A stretch of DNA of 44,252 nucleotides. It comes from Tetmemena sp. SeJ-2015. Lineage: Eukaryota; Ciliophora; Spirotrichea; Sporadotrichida; Oxytrichidae. Positions 1 to 10,800 of this stretch are shown piece by piece. Within the stretch, counting starts at the first letter, position 1. Every line of letters starts with the position of its first letter. Below the pieces are notes generated by a model. The model was not told where the DNA came from and ran no database searches. It saw only the letters and a program-made list of their open reading frames with translations. Location of the stretch: contig JAJKFJ010022628.1 of assembly GCA_027382625.1 (NCBI GenBank), positions 1 to 44,252 of the forward strand, given 5' to 3'. The translations under genes and the position numbers were made by a program.

Positions 1-2
1 AA

Positions 3-545
3 AAACAAAAATTAAAAGAAAATTATCAATCGTTAAAATTTATAAATGGGATCTAAATTAACATATTCTTATCAAAAAATAATCTTAAGGGGGGAGACAA
101 TAAGAGTCAATTCCTTATAAAAGCAAATGCAAACTTTAAAATGATACGGCCTAAGAGTTCAACTACTTCTGAAAAAGAGGAAGTAAAGGAAGAGCCCAAG
201 AATAAAATAAAAGTCGCTTGATAAATATGGGGAGGAGATTGATTTGTTAAAAGGATAAGATAACCTCTCAATGATGACATTAAATACTCCATCAACTTTC
301 TCAGGAATGATGAAGATTATTATCTTTAACTTTAATATTTTAATTAGGATAAGTTGACTGCGAGAGATAAGATAAACTAAGAATTATCCAGATTAATATC
401 ACTCTTATTTGGAATAAAGAGACTGTAATATTAATAGAGAATATCAGACTCCAAAATAAAAACAGTAATTCCTCTTCATTGATCAATATATAAGAGAAAG
501 TGTTTTATATGGGAGAGGCTTAACCCTTTTAAAAAATCTTAAAAG
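3..545 (+). CDS. unrecognised protein, 5'-partial, with three internal TGA
   Basis: Frame 3 reads as a hydrophilic, protein-like sequence from the window edge to about 545. It includes a Lys/Glu-rich stretch (SEKEEVKEEPKNK) and then blocks such as FLRNDEDYYLQLQYF and DKINQELSRL. TAA and TAG are read as Gln, and TGA at 219-221, 240-242 and 480-482 as Trp. The second half contains WQIWGGDW, in which two of the three Trp come from TGA. After 545 the DNA turns into A/T runs typical of an intron or 3' end here. No family was recognised. The start lies outside the window. The protein-like composition supports it, but the open frame itself carries no weight under this code. Confidence 0.5.
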
Positions 546-870
546 CTTTATTTATAATGTAAAGTTAAAAAAATTTAAAAAAAATTTAAACAAAAAAGAA
601 ACTTTTTTTTAAATTAAATAAAAATTTTTCGATTTTTTTTCAAGAAAATTTGTTCCCTTCTTTACTTAAAATTTTAATTTACAATAATTTAAGTTTTTAA
701 GCAAATGTGAGCTAATTTTTTAGGCTTTAACATTGCTATAAATAAAATGTTTCTTCTTTTCGAACTTTCGAGTTCACTCTTAACCTTTAGAAAATTCAGA
801 CAAGACTCCAAGAGATTCAAGATTTTTCAAACTCAAACATTTATCTTGAGCTAATTTAGAAGGTCAAGAG

Positions 871-1302
871 CCTGAATTTGAGAAAAAATTGAAAGCAACT
901 CCAAATACTTTTAAGACATCCCTGAGATTATTAAATAGTCCTGAATAAGTCATAAAACAACGGAGTTATTAAATAAAAAAATATTCTTAGTAGGAGGAAA
1001 GGATGTTAAGACCAGGAAAATATGAAATGATCAAAATTCATAACAAAAAATTGACAGTTTATGTTATAAAGAAGAAAGAAGAACTGCCTTAACATCACAA
1101 GTTTCTTTTTAAAAAAATTAAATTTATAGTTAAATATTATGTTTCAAGAAATTTCAAGAAAAGAAATGCAATAAAAAGTGAAGATGAAATATAAAATAAA
1201 ATAAAAACTACTATTTTAAAAAGAATAAATGCTATTTAATTTTTATAAAATTATTTTTTTCTATTCAAACTTAAAATATTTACATTTATTTAAAGTAATT
1301 GA
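871..1302 (+). CDS. Lys-rich C-terminal exon or small gene
   Basis: A basic, protein-like reading starts near 871 (PEFEKKLKATPNTFKTSLRL), continues through LRPGKYEMIKIHNKKLTVYV and ends at TGA 1300-1302. It may be the last exon of the gene that enters at the left edge, joined across the A/T-rich stretch at 545-780, or a separate gene. Between 780 and 870 another frame is also protein-like (TLNLQKIQTRLQEIQDFS), so at least one splice lies there. No domain was recognised. The last 19 bases overlap a 44-bp tandem repeat, so the exact end is doubtful. Confidence 0.4.
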
Positions 1303-1378
1303 GTTTTGATATAATTTTAGAAATTAAATTTATTTAAAGTAATTGAGTTTTGATATAATTTTAGAAATTAAATTTATT
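1284..1378. repeat. 44-bp tandem duplication
   Basis: A unit starting ATTTATTTAAAGTAATTGAG is repeated exactly with a period of 44 bp. The match holds from 1284 to 1378, about 2.2 copies. It lies just past the stop of the preceding coding candidate. Confidence 0.9.
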
Positions 1379-2787
1379 AAGTTTTAATGTGAAGAAAAAA
1401 TTATTTTTTTAGCTATTTTTCAATCCAAAATTTAGGATAAATTTAAAATTTTTATTAAAAATTTTGACCATTAATTCTTAAATATTGTTATTAGAGTGTA
1501 TCAATAATGCAAATAAAAAAAAAATTAATTAAAGTATAATTTATTTTAAACTAACTTTTTAATCTCCTTTAATTTTTATTATTCAAGGCATTTGATAAAT
1601 AAATCAAAATAAAAATTATTTCTCATATTTTGCAAGTAGTTTTTAATTGTTTTATTTTTATAAATTGAAATTAAGAAACTATACTATATTTATTATCTCA
1701 TATTTTGCAATGTAGAGTCGATTTGTAAATATAGTTTTCCATATTATTAGATATGGCAGATTGACGGTAATCCGATATACGTGAAATAAACTAGATATCG
1801 AGATTGGAAGTATTGCCTTTTTACTTATATGACTAATTTTGGATTATTTTTTTCTAATCAAATTTTAGTAGTTCTAGTCCAAAATACTTAATGAGGCAAT
1901 TAGTGATACACCTTTGAGTACTCTGCACAAGGTTAGTTATAGGATACTCATTTCAAAGCGAGTTATCTATTTTAAAATTGTGGGTAGTAATACATGTTTA
2001 TAAGTGTAACTAAATATTTTTACTAAGAGAGCATACTTATCTATTTGGATAGTTCATCGATTGATAGATAATCTAACTTTTTCAAGAGGATATTTTCGTT
2101 ATTTATAGTGTTATGCGTTAGTAGAAAGATTACTACTATCCTTTTTTTTCTAGAAGCCTGGCTTTCCAACAAAATATCTAAGCAAGGATCAATAAGCTGT
2201 CGAACTCATAACCTATGTCCTTCCTGGTAGCAGAGGTAGAGTTCTGCTCATCAGGAAATAAACGTGATTTTATTGACTTTTAGTGTGAGATGATAAGCGG
2301 CTCTACGAGATACTGGATTCATATGGGAACATTTGGATGCACGTGAGGCTAAAGGCTCTTCCTCTCGCATACTACTGCTGTCCTCGAATCTTCAAATATA
2401 AGGTGATCCCTGGAGGAATAAAGGTTACACTTCCTGCTAGGATCCAACTATATATAATAACGGAATCATCATGCTCGACAGAGACAGTTCAGATTGGCTA
2501 TCTTGTAGAAAAGTCTTGCGTCTTTGCAGACTGGAAGATAAGAGTCAGTTAGAAGTACCTTGTTAGTTTTGTAAACTTTCAGAGATGCAAAGGAGAGTTA
2601 GCTTTGCAGTGCTTGTACTGTCGCAGATAATAAAGAGACAACAGAAGGATATCATACGCCTCGAGCCGATGTCTGGTCGAACTCACAGTGATGAATAGTT
2701 AATAAATTGAAGAGAGAGAGTGTAAGGAGAGGAACCTTTTATTTTAAAATCAAATGATTTGTATTTTTTTTAATAAAGAAGACTGAC
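1379..2787. other. no assigned gene; composition shift near 1.7 kb
   Basis: 1379-1700 is AT-rich with nothing recognisable. From about 1700 to 2740 the DNA has clearly higher GC and few A/T runs. Frame 3 on the plus strand can be read without a break from ATG 1710 if TGA is Trp (1782, 1830, 2265, 2274, 2286), but openness means nothing in this code, the product was not recognised, and minus-strand readings look no worse. It could hold exons of an unknown gene or a decayed mobile element. Confidence 0.4.
1621..1710. repeat. 15-bp direct repeat around a 60-bp AT-rich spacer
   Basis: TCTCATATTTTGCAA occurs at 1621-1635 and again at 1696-1710, with 60 bp of AT-rich DNA between. Direct repeats bounding short AT-rich segments can mark an internal eliminated sequence in ciliate germline DNA, but chance or an old duplication is equally possible. 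Confidence 0.6.
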
Positions 2788-3692
2788 TCAAAAAATGTGC
2801 AGCAATCTCATCAGGATGATTAAAATTAATTTCGATTTAAATAACTCATAAAAATAGTAAATGTGTTAAAATATAATTTTCTCTTTTTTAAAATTTTTAT
2901 TATTATAATTAGTCAGTTCACCACGATCAAGCACATGTTTTACTTAGGTCTCATATTTTTTTATAATTTCTTATCTTCGTAAGACATTATTTGCTTCTTC
3001 CAACTGTCAATTTGTAGACTTTTCTAGTGCTCTTCGTTACTTGTTATTATCGAATTAGATATTTGTCTAGATTGATGTAGCATAAGAGATGTATTTTCAA
3101 AATGTGCTTTCTCGGTCTTCTCCTAGTATGCTTTTCGGTACCTAAATCTCTAAAAATAGCTTGCTGGATAGTGGATTCAAGAAAATACTTAATACTCATG
3201 AAATTACTGTGGGCCATAATAACGTACGCTTTTACAATCTTCTTTTGAGTTCAGACTAATATATGCTTTCCTTGTATATCTTTTTGGGATTCTCTCATAT
3301 TGCGTGATTCGCAGATGGATTGTTGTCGAGCGTGCTAAGCCGCGCTATCTTGACTCTATTCTGCCTTCTTGTTGTGGTGCGTGTTTCTTTCTTATATCTT
3401 CCAGATTTCTTGGCACTCTGCTTCCTCTGCTCCTTTTCTACCACGTGTACATAATGGCTCAGTATGGCCTTTTTTTGTTTTAGCAACTGAGATTTGTAGT
3501 GTGCTTTCTCTCTATATGCGCTACATCTCTAAGAAGTGTGCTATTCATTCGTGAATAGACAAGCTTCTCTCTCATTAGTCATTTATATTCCGGGTGTTAT
3601 TCCTTTCTTGAATACTTGGAGGGAATCTATAGTATGTAAAATACCTATGCGCATCTGACATTGTAATCTCAGCGTTGAAATGATCTCGCTGC
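2788..3692 (-). CDS. coding-like continuation downstream of kinesin
   Basis: Below the TGA that best ends the kinesin frame (3693), minus-strand readings remain protein-like. One is a Lys/Arg-rich segment around 3300-3490 (HYVHVVEKEQRKQSAKKSGR). Another is a coiled-coil-like segment around 2900-3010 (STNWQLEEANNVLRRQEII, then KKYETQVKHVLDRGELTN) that needs one TGA read as Trp. The first minus-strand TGA after that segment is at 2788-2790. This may be the distal kinesin tail, with TGA 3693 read as Trp and further introns, or a separate small gene. The splice pattern could not be resolved. Confidence 0.3.
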
Positions 3693-6321
3693 TCAAGTTT
3701 GTGACGCTTCTTTGTTCTCTGTGATAGTCTCTGCTACCTTTACTTGATAGATAGTTTGAATTGACGGCTCTCCCATTATATCAAATTTTGAGTGTGGTGT
3801 GAGATACGACGACAGCCTGGGAGTTTCGGCTCTTACCCATAGCTGAGGGAGAAAATCAGGAGTGTGGTTCTTTTTGTCTTGTCGCCAATTTTGATTGTTT
3901 ATAGACCCGGATACAAGTTGAGGGAAAAAAGATGGACCTGATCTTTTCTAACTCGAATCAGAATCTTTAACTCCATTATTGAACGTCATAAGGAAAGTTG
4001 AGTTTGAATTTCTCCTATTAGGCAGTTTATCTTGGGAGCCTGAGGTGTCTTCATCATACCTGTGAGCCCCACCGCCGATATTCCTTGTGCTCTCAAAGTG
4101 TGGTTGGTTTCGTTTTACAAGCTCGAGATGCAAACTAGGCATAGATTAATTGTTCTTACCCTTTCCTAATTTAGGCAGAGTAAATTCTTTCTCTTGCTTT
4201 GTGAAAGTCTCCTCAAGATTTTCATTTACCTCGTGAATGTTCTGCCTCAAAACCTCATTTTGATTTTTGTAATGATTGCAAGGAGGCATGAGTGTGCATA
4301 TTGGACATCTCCCATTCTTTTATAAAGATCCTTTTAAAGTCTTAACTTCTTGCTTTCGCTCCTCCACTATAAGCTGTTTTGGGTTCAACTCCTTGATAGC
4401 AGGTTATTATGGCATAATTTTTAAAATGCCTGATGCATTTAGACTTTAGCTTTAGAGAACTTCTGATTTAAATTAGCTGTTCGAAGTTGGGTCGTTATCT
4501 TAAAATTCAGCAAATGGGTCACTCTGATTAAAGAGAATATTTTCTATAAGAACTAAATTTAATTAGACTTCCTCACAAAACTGCTGCTGTTTATAGCATG
4601 AGACAACTCAGTGCTGTCATAAGTATTCTAATGACCAAGTCCACTTCCATATTCACTACCGAAGTCCTTCATTTTTTGTAGTTCCAACTTCATAAGCTTG
4701 TTCTCAAGTTTCAATCTCTCCACTACATCTTAATTTTGAGCGATTTCTTTGAGCTTGAGATTCTCTTCTTTCAACAAGAGAAGTTCCTTTTGAATATCAT
4801 TACTCAATCCTTTCTTTCTAAGGTTAAGAACTTCTCTCAGAGTTTGCACTTCTTTCTGCAATTTTTAAACTAAGGCATCATCTGCAGCATTTATCTCATT
4901 TGCCTTGATAGTAGCCATTACCTATTTCGCCCTATCAGCAAACTTCAAAGTAGATATTGTCTCCTCGATGTTATCTATGATAGGGGATATGGTGGCTATT
5001 AGAACAGTTCTCGTATTTCCTCCCAGAGAGTCTTGCAAAATCCTAGTAAGCTGAGAATCTCTGTAAGGAATGTGTATCTTTTAGAAATAGTTAGCATGTC
5101 CTTTTGGAGTGAACAAATGCTGCTGCTTCCTCGCTAATTTTGACTCTTTGGAAAGTGCTTGAATAACTTTCCCAAGATTAGTCAAACTGAGATTTATAGT
5201 CTTCAGTTCACTAAGATGAACAGCATTTTGCATATCCTCTAAACCATGAATCTTCTCTGATCCTGCTAGATCACAGAGATTAAGTTTTGCTCTCTTCAAA
5301 AATCCACGACTGTCCGGTTTATCACTCTCTATCAGCAGCTGGAAGATAGAGTGACTTCTAGAACTTAGGATATTTTTCTTAGTCTATCGAGTGATACGAT
5401 TTAGCTCTCCTCTTCTTAAAAGTGCGAAACAATCTTTCTCTGTCTGCACTATGTACTCTGAAAGCCCTTCTACAAATATGCCATCGTTTTAGTCCTCTCT
5501 GATTTTGAGTGGTTTCTTCGTCTCAACATCTTGCAGTAAGTCATAAATCTTCTCATTATATATCTGGATGAAGGAGCAGTAGATGGTGTGATTTATTTTC
5601 TTATCAAGTACATCCGTTCGCATCAACTTAAAGACCTCTCTTATAGATCTGGGAATAACTCCTTCTTAATCTTTGTCAATTATAATCCCAGATTGATCAA
5701 TCAACTAATTCCTGGCCTTAGTTTGATTGGTGATATTTTTATTAAAGATTATATTCTCCTCCCAGCTTGGTCCAAACATAGTGTAGGTCTTGCCAGATCC
5801 AGTTTACCCATAAGCAAATATGGTAGAGTTAAAGCCATCAAACGCGCCTTTGATAGTGGCTAAACTTAAAATTTATTAATCGTTCAATGAAGCTATCGAT
5901 GATTAATTCACTTACTCTCTATAAACTCGTACACATCCTTTTGAGTGGTGGGTCCATCAAATAATCGGTCGTATTTGCTCTCTACGATATGCGTTAGGTC
6001 GCTCACTCGAATTTTGCTTTCCTCATTAAAAGTATCTATTAAAACAATAAATCCTCTCTGTTACACTCGACAACAGTATCCTTATGGCTTTCAAGTTTTA
6101 GCTTAGGCCTGACTCTTATTGCTACTCTGATTATAAATAACTTCAATAATTCGCTCATCTTTCTTGACTCAAAAATACAGTCCATAAATTTTACATACTC
6201 CAGAATTATTAGTCGCTGGCTCTTCAGCTGGATTAGCCAAGGCAACAGCAACTCCATTCTGCGCCTCCGCTCCTTTTTTTGAAACTGGTTCTTAGATTAG
6301 CACCGACTTCTTCCCAAACAT
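3693..6321 (-). CDS. kinesin-family motor protein
   Basis: This is an ATP-driven microtubule motor with an N-terminal motor domain. Reading leftwards from ATG 6321, motifs appear in the standard order: VAIRVRP-like strand near 6110, [16 protein letters not shown] (P-loop) near 5780-5820, [11 protein letters not shown] (switch I) near 5345-5375, DLAGSE (switch II) near 5255-5270, LGKVIQALS, then [33 protein letters not shown] and a coiled coil. Clean introns include 56 nt near 5870-5925 and 29 nt near 6020-6050. In-frame TAA/TAG are Gln; no internal TGA is needed in the motor. Near 4271-4312 the tail has CPIC and CNH spaced like a small zinc-binding motif. The subfamily is not determined. The chosen stop is TGA 3693-3695. 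Confidence 0.9.
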
Positions 6322-7806
6322 TGACTCTTTACTGTAATTATATCAAATTAAAAAGTTTTAACTGGCTTGTGGACTGTTTTGCTAGGAGTTTAAGATAGGT
6401 TTCAGAATTTTCAATGAGCCAGGCGGTTGGAGTTACGGACTGCTCTGAACGCTCTAGCTATTCTGTTAATTCGGTTATTAAAAATAAAAAACAAATAGCA
6501 AGTAAGTTTTAATTTTATTGGAGGAGAGATTTCTTTTTCATTATTTTAGGAATAAATAATTGCCAATAATAAGATGATGATGATCCCTAATTCTATAATA
6601 TTTTATTTTCTAAATCTTCTGATGTTATTCTTTTAGTTCTGCTTGCTTATTTATATGTGTTAATTCTTCTAAGAATTTTCATCGTTATGATATTAGTTCT
6701 TAATAGAGTGCTTTAGATATAGAGAGTGGATCCTGATAATCTTCAGTTGATTATATTATCTATGGGATAAGAATTTATGAGAATATAGAATTAAAATGAA
6801 AAAGGAGAATACCATGCGGGCTACATTCACCCAGGTATTATAGCATTCTAGAAAATGATATTATATATATGCATGTATTGGCTAACGACTAAAGTGCGTA
6901 AGATATAATTGATACGGCGCCAGGGATGCTACCATGTTTGTATCTGGTATCTCGTTCAGTGAGTTTATTGGCTACTCAGCTCTCACCAGTAACGCATATA
7001 TATTCTCTTCCACCGTCTTTTTGTTATATATTCTTACTCGACAGGGTAATAAATGTATTATTCGTGATGTGCTTGATTAAGGTTGTGTGGTGTTAAAATG
7101 ATGAGAGAATGAGTACCTAAATTTCATAACACTGGTCTTGCAAAAGGATTTGTTCTATGTGAATTGTCCTATGTCATTGTATATACTACACTTATCGGTC
7201 ATGATATAGATTGAGTCTCACCTATTATGGAGAGCTGATTGGTGGATCTTCTTTAGTTTTCTGCTATTGTAGAGCTCGCTCTTGTGTGAACATCATGAGA
7301 CCATCAGAGTTTATGTCCTTGATAATTGCAGTTTGTCGTGAGTGAATCTGGGAAAAGTAATTCTGGGGACTAATCAACGGAGTATAGCAACTTTATATAA
7401 CTACCTATGACTAATTAGATATTTTGTCCTATTTTTGAGAAATGATGCCTTTCTTATTCTTGTTGTCATTTCAATCAAACATAGCTATGGACACAATATT
7501 CCGCCTGAGTATGAATCGACTCTGCAATACTTAACAACTTACGATGATATGTCGCTCGGATGACTTGTTACGAACGCTGATAATCAGTCGTGGTCTTTTG
7601 GTGCTCTTGACCTATATACGCCACGACACGTTGCCACATACCCTTTCAGAGATATAACCTTTCGTGACGATTCCCTAATTGTCACTCCTATGAGAGTGTA
7701 ATACAGCTTTTTAAAGTACTGACGAACAATTTGGAGGTCAACTGAGAAATTGGCACTTCTTGACAACCTCTATGAGTGCATTGAAGCATTGTGAGGCATA
7801 GAGTGC
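6322..7806. other. no assigned gene; may hold upstream exons of the LRR-IQ gene
   Basis: 6322-6480 is probably the kinesin upstream region. From about 6800 the GC rises as in 1.7-2.7 kb. A plus-strand reading in phase with the next gene runs through 7300-7800 (for example VLDNCSLSWVNLGKV near 7310), faintly like leucine-rich repeats, but the repeat spacing is poor. No ATG or splice chain could be fixed. Unassigned. Confidence 0.3.
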
Positions 7807-10800
7807 AAGGCTACACGCCGCGCCCGGAGCTTGCACGGGAGGCCGCGGCTGATCGCGCATGCCGCCATGGCGCAGATGCGTATCATAGAGTGTGTGCATT
7901 GCAGGGCTTTAGATGACTATATCATAACAGATGAAGAAAGAATGGAGGATGTAGGTTTTGGACTAAGATTCAGAGCACTCAGTCCTTTCATGAGGCTCTA
8001 CAATTTATGAGTATGATATATTCATTACATCCCTGAATTCAAGGAGGACTTAAACGCAGAGCAGCACATATTCCAAGTGGATCTCGAAATATACAAGCTC
8101 AGAAGACTCTATGAAAAGAACTCACCTTCAATTAGGATACAAGCCTTATTCAGGGGCTACAAGCAAAGAGTAGCTCATCAAAAATACTTTGAAAAGAGAC
8201 AGAAGAGCATCGTTTTCATTTAGAAGATGTTCAGGGGTTTACTGCAAAGGCAAAGAATGAAAACTGAGCTAAGGTTCTTAATGAAACTGCAAGGTCTTGA
8301 GTAATGATAAATTATTTGTTTGATACTTCATTCATGAGTTTTTGACAATGAATAATTAAGAGCTGATGTATTATGAGGCGAGGAGAGTCCTTGAGAAGCC
8401 ATTTAAAGCCTATGTTGCAAGACGTAGAAGAAGAATTCTAGAAGTTAGGATGGCTACAAAGATCTAAACTTACTACAGGATGTATAGGTAGCGAGAGTTC
8501 TCTTACATAAAAGCTTTGAAGTTAGACGAATACCCAGTTATCTATTTCTTAAGGGAGTAAAGAGCCAAGTTTAGAGATATGATTGAGCTGGCTTGCAAAA
8601 ATATGAAGATGTAAAGTGCTTTTCAAGATATCCACAAGAATTTTGTGAGCCAAGGTTCGGACTTCTAGTCCCTTAGATACCCTGACTTTACTGAGTTCAC
8701 ATACAGACCGTTGCCACTAATATAGTTAGCTATCCCAAGCATATAGAGCAAGTTAAAAATTTAAGCATAATTTTGTAAAGGTAAATGTGATTGAGAATGC
8801 GAAACTATTCTAATAAACTGGAAGGTCTTTAAAGTTTAACATGTGCTAATATGGTGGGGAGATTAGAGAGCATTAGGTCCACCTCTTGAGTACTTTGAAG
8901 TCTAGAAACTGTGGAGTAGATATCAATCGAATGCGGAGAATATTAGCTAAGAGAAATCAGAACTATGACCTTTACCAAGACTTTGACTCTTTCTACTTCC
9001 CTAACATTCAGTTTGCAAAAGGCCTCATAAAGACAATCAAGCATTTCAACATGACTTCTAAGGATAAGCAGATTCTCCTTTTCTTTAAACTCCCATTACT
9101 GAAGATAGCAGCTGCTATTAAGATATAGAACGGATTCAGACACTACAGATGGAGGAAATATGAAAATGAGTTCAGGCTAATAGATAGACTCATTGAGCAT
9201 AGAGCCACTCTCTGCGTGCAGTCAAGATGGAAATAGATGAAAATGAAGAGGAGGTTTAAGTTCCTCTCCACTCTCAAAATTTATCTGGATAAGATTGACT
9301 CTCCTACTCTCTACCTTTTCTCTAATCACATATATGTTTTAAGGTAAAATTAAACCTTGAAGAGTAGATCTATCTGCAGTTGGAAAATATAATCGAGAGA
9401 ATTTCAGAGAGATCTACTCGCTTTGTGGATTAGTACCTTAGATTTTACTTTGACTAGAAGTAGAGAGCGATTATTATGCAGAACTATAGAAATCCGAGAT
9501 TAGAGCTGACCCTTGTTCCTAATTGGGTATTCGACAGTAGACAAGAATTTCTATAGCACCACTCTACTCAAAGCAAGAGCTCAGTGCAAATGTTCAAAAG
9601 CTTTACTGGAGCACTCAGCCCTGAAAATCCAAATAAGCAACAGATTGAGCCTTCTTACACAATGTCCTCCTTCTCCCCGAGAAGCAAGGCTGAGAATATA
9701 TAGCATTAATTTAAGCATTAGTTTCTTCAAATTAATATGAACTCTCAAAGTACCAATGGAAATGAAAATGAAGAACAATATGGATGTATATGAGAATGAT
9801 TCTGTTTAATAAATTAAATTCCCATATGATATCATGGCATTGGTTCATTTCACAGATGGAGATCACCCTTCAGTAATAAAGGACTACAATCAAATAGCAA
9901 CCTCTAATGCAAAATCACTTGATTTAAAGAAGGGTCTCAAATTTATAGAGATGAGTTTCTCTTCTGTGCTTGAAGCTAAGAAGAGAGCACTATGTGTGGC
10001 TCTCCTTACTTTTCTTTTGAAGCATCAGACTTTCATCCGCCTGTTTACTCAAAGAGAAATAGATGGAGGTTTCTTCCTTCCTAGAGTGAGAGAGCTTTGG
10101 GAATCCTACGGGTTTCAATTCAGCGCTAAGGATGTGCTAATTGCAGGTAGGTCCTCAGATGCTACTTACTAGCCAACTTAAATTTGCTTTTAATTAAGCA
10201 ATAGACAAAGGGGAAAGATTTGGTATTGAGCAAGAAAGATGCGAAGAAGTATCGATAAATGCTTGACAAAGATACCACACTTGGGAAGGTGGGTTTTATC
10301 TTGAAGACTATCAGAGAACATTAGCCATCTACTCGCAAAACCTAAATATCATAATGAACTTAAAATTGGCGTAATTTTAAATACTTTGATGAAAGCCAGA
10401 GGGTCGATTCCAATATCGATAAATTAGTCAGACACTATACTCTCTAATGCAGACTAGATAAGTGTTTTCCAAAACAATCAAGACGGAGTGGGGAGCGCAG
10501 GCAGCAAGAGGGGCCCTAACAACACTATCTAAAATTTAAATGCAATTTTCTAAACACAATAACTTCAGGAAACAATTTCCAACCTGATTTGAACTAGCAA
10601 ACTATGTACAGTGCAGGCATGTCAGGTCACCTGCAGCAACAGACTTTGCTTGACTCCAAGGATTACGCCCCTTTCAAGAAAGTAGTAATAAGGCCAAAAA
10701 ACAATTAGGTTGAGCTGGCTCACAACATATCCGCAACTCAAACAGCCTCTTTATATTTCTCATATATTTCAAATGGTTATTCTTTAGAGAAGTAAGGCAA

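Noticed and set aside
2640..2700. tRNA-like element (GGTCGAACTC resembles a T-arm)
   Set aside because: No matching acceptor, D or anticodon stems could be found around it.
1710..2740. A reading frame of about 340 codons open from ATG 1710 if TGA is Trp and TAR is Gln
   Set aside because: With all three stop codons potentially sense, any frame is open. The product showed no domain and the opposite strand reads equally well.
5588..5863. Plus-strand frame of 91 codons
   Set aside because: It is antisense to the kinesin motor domain, which has clear motifs on the minus strand.
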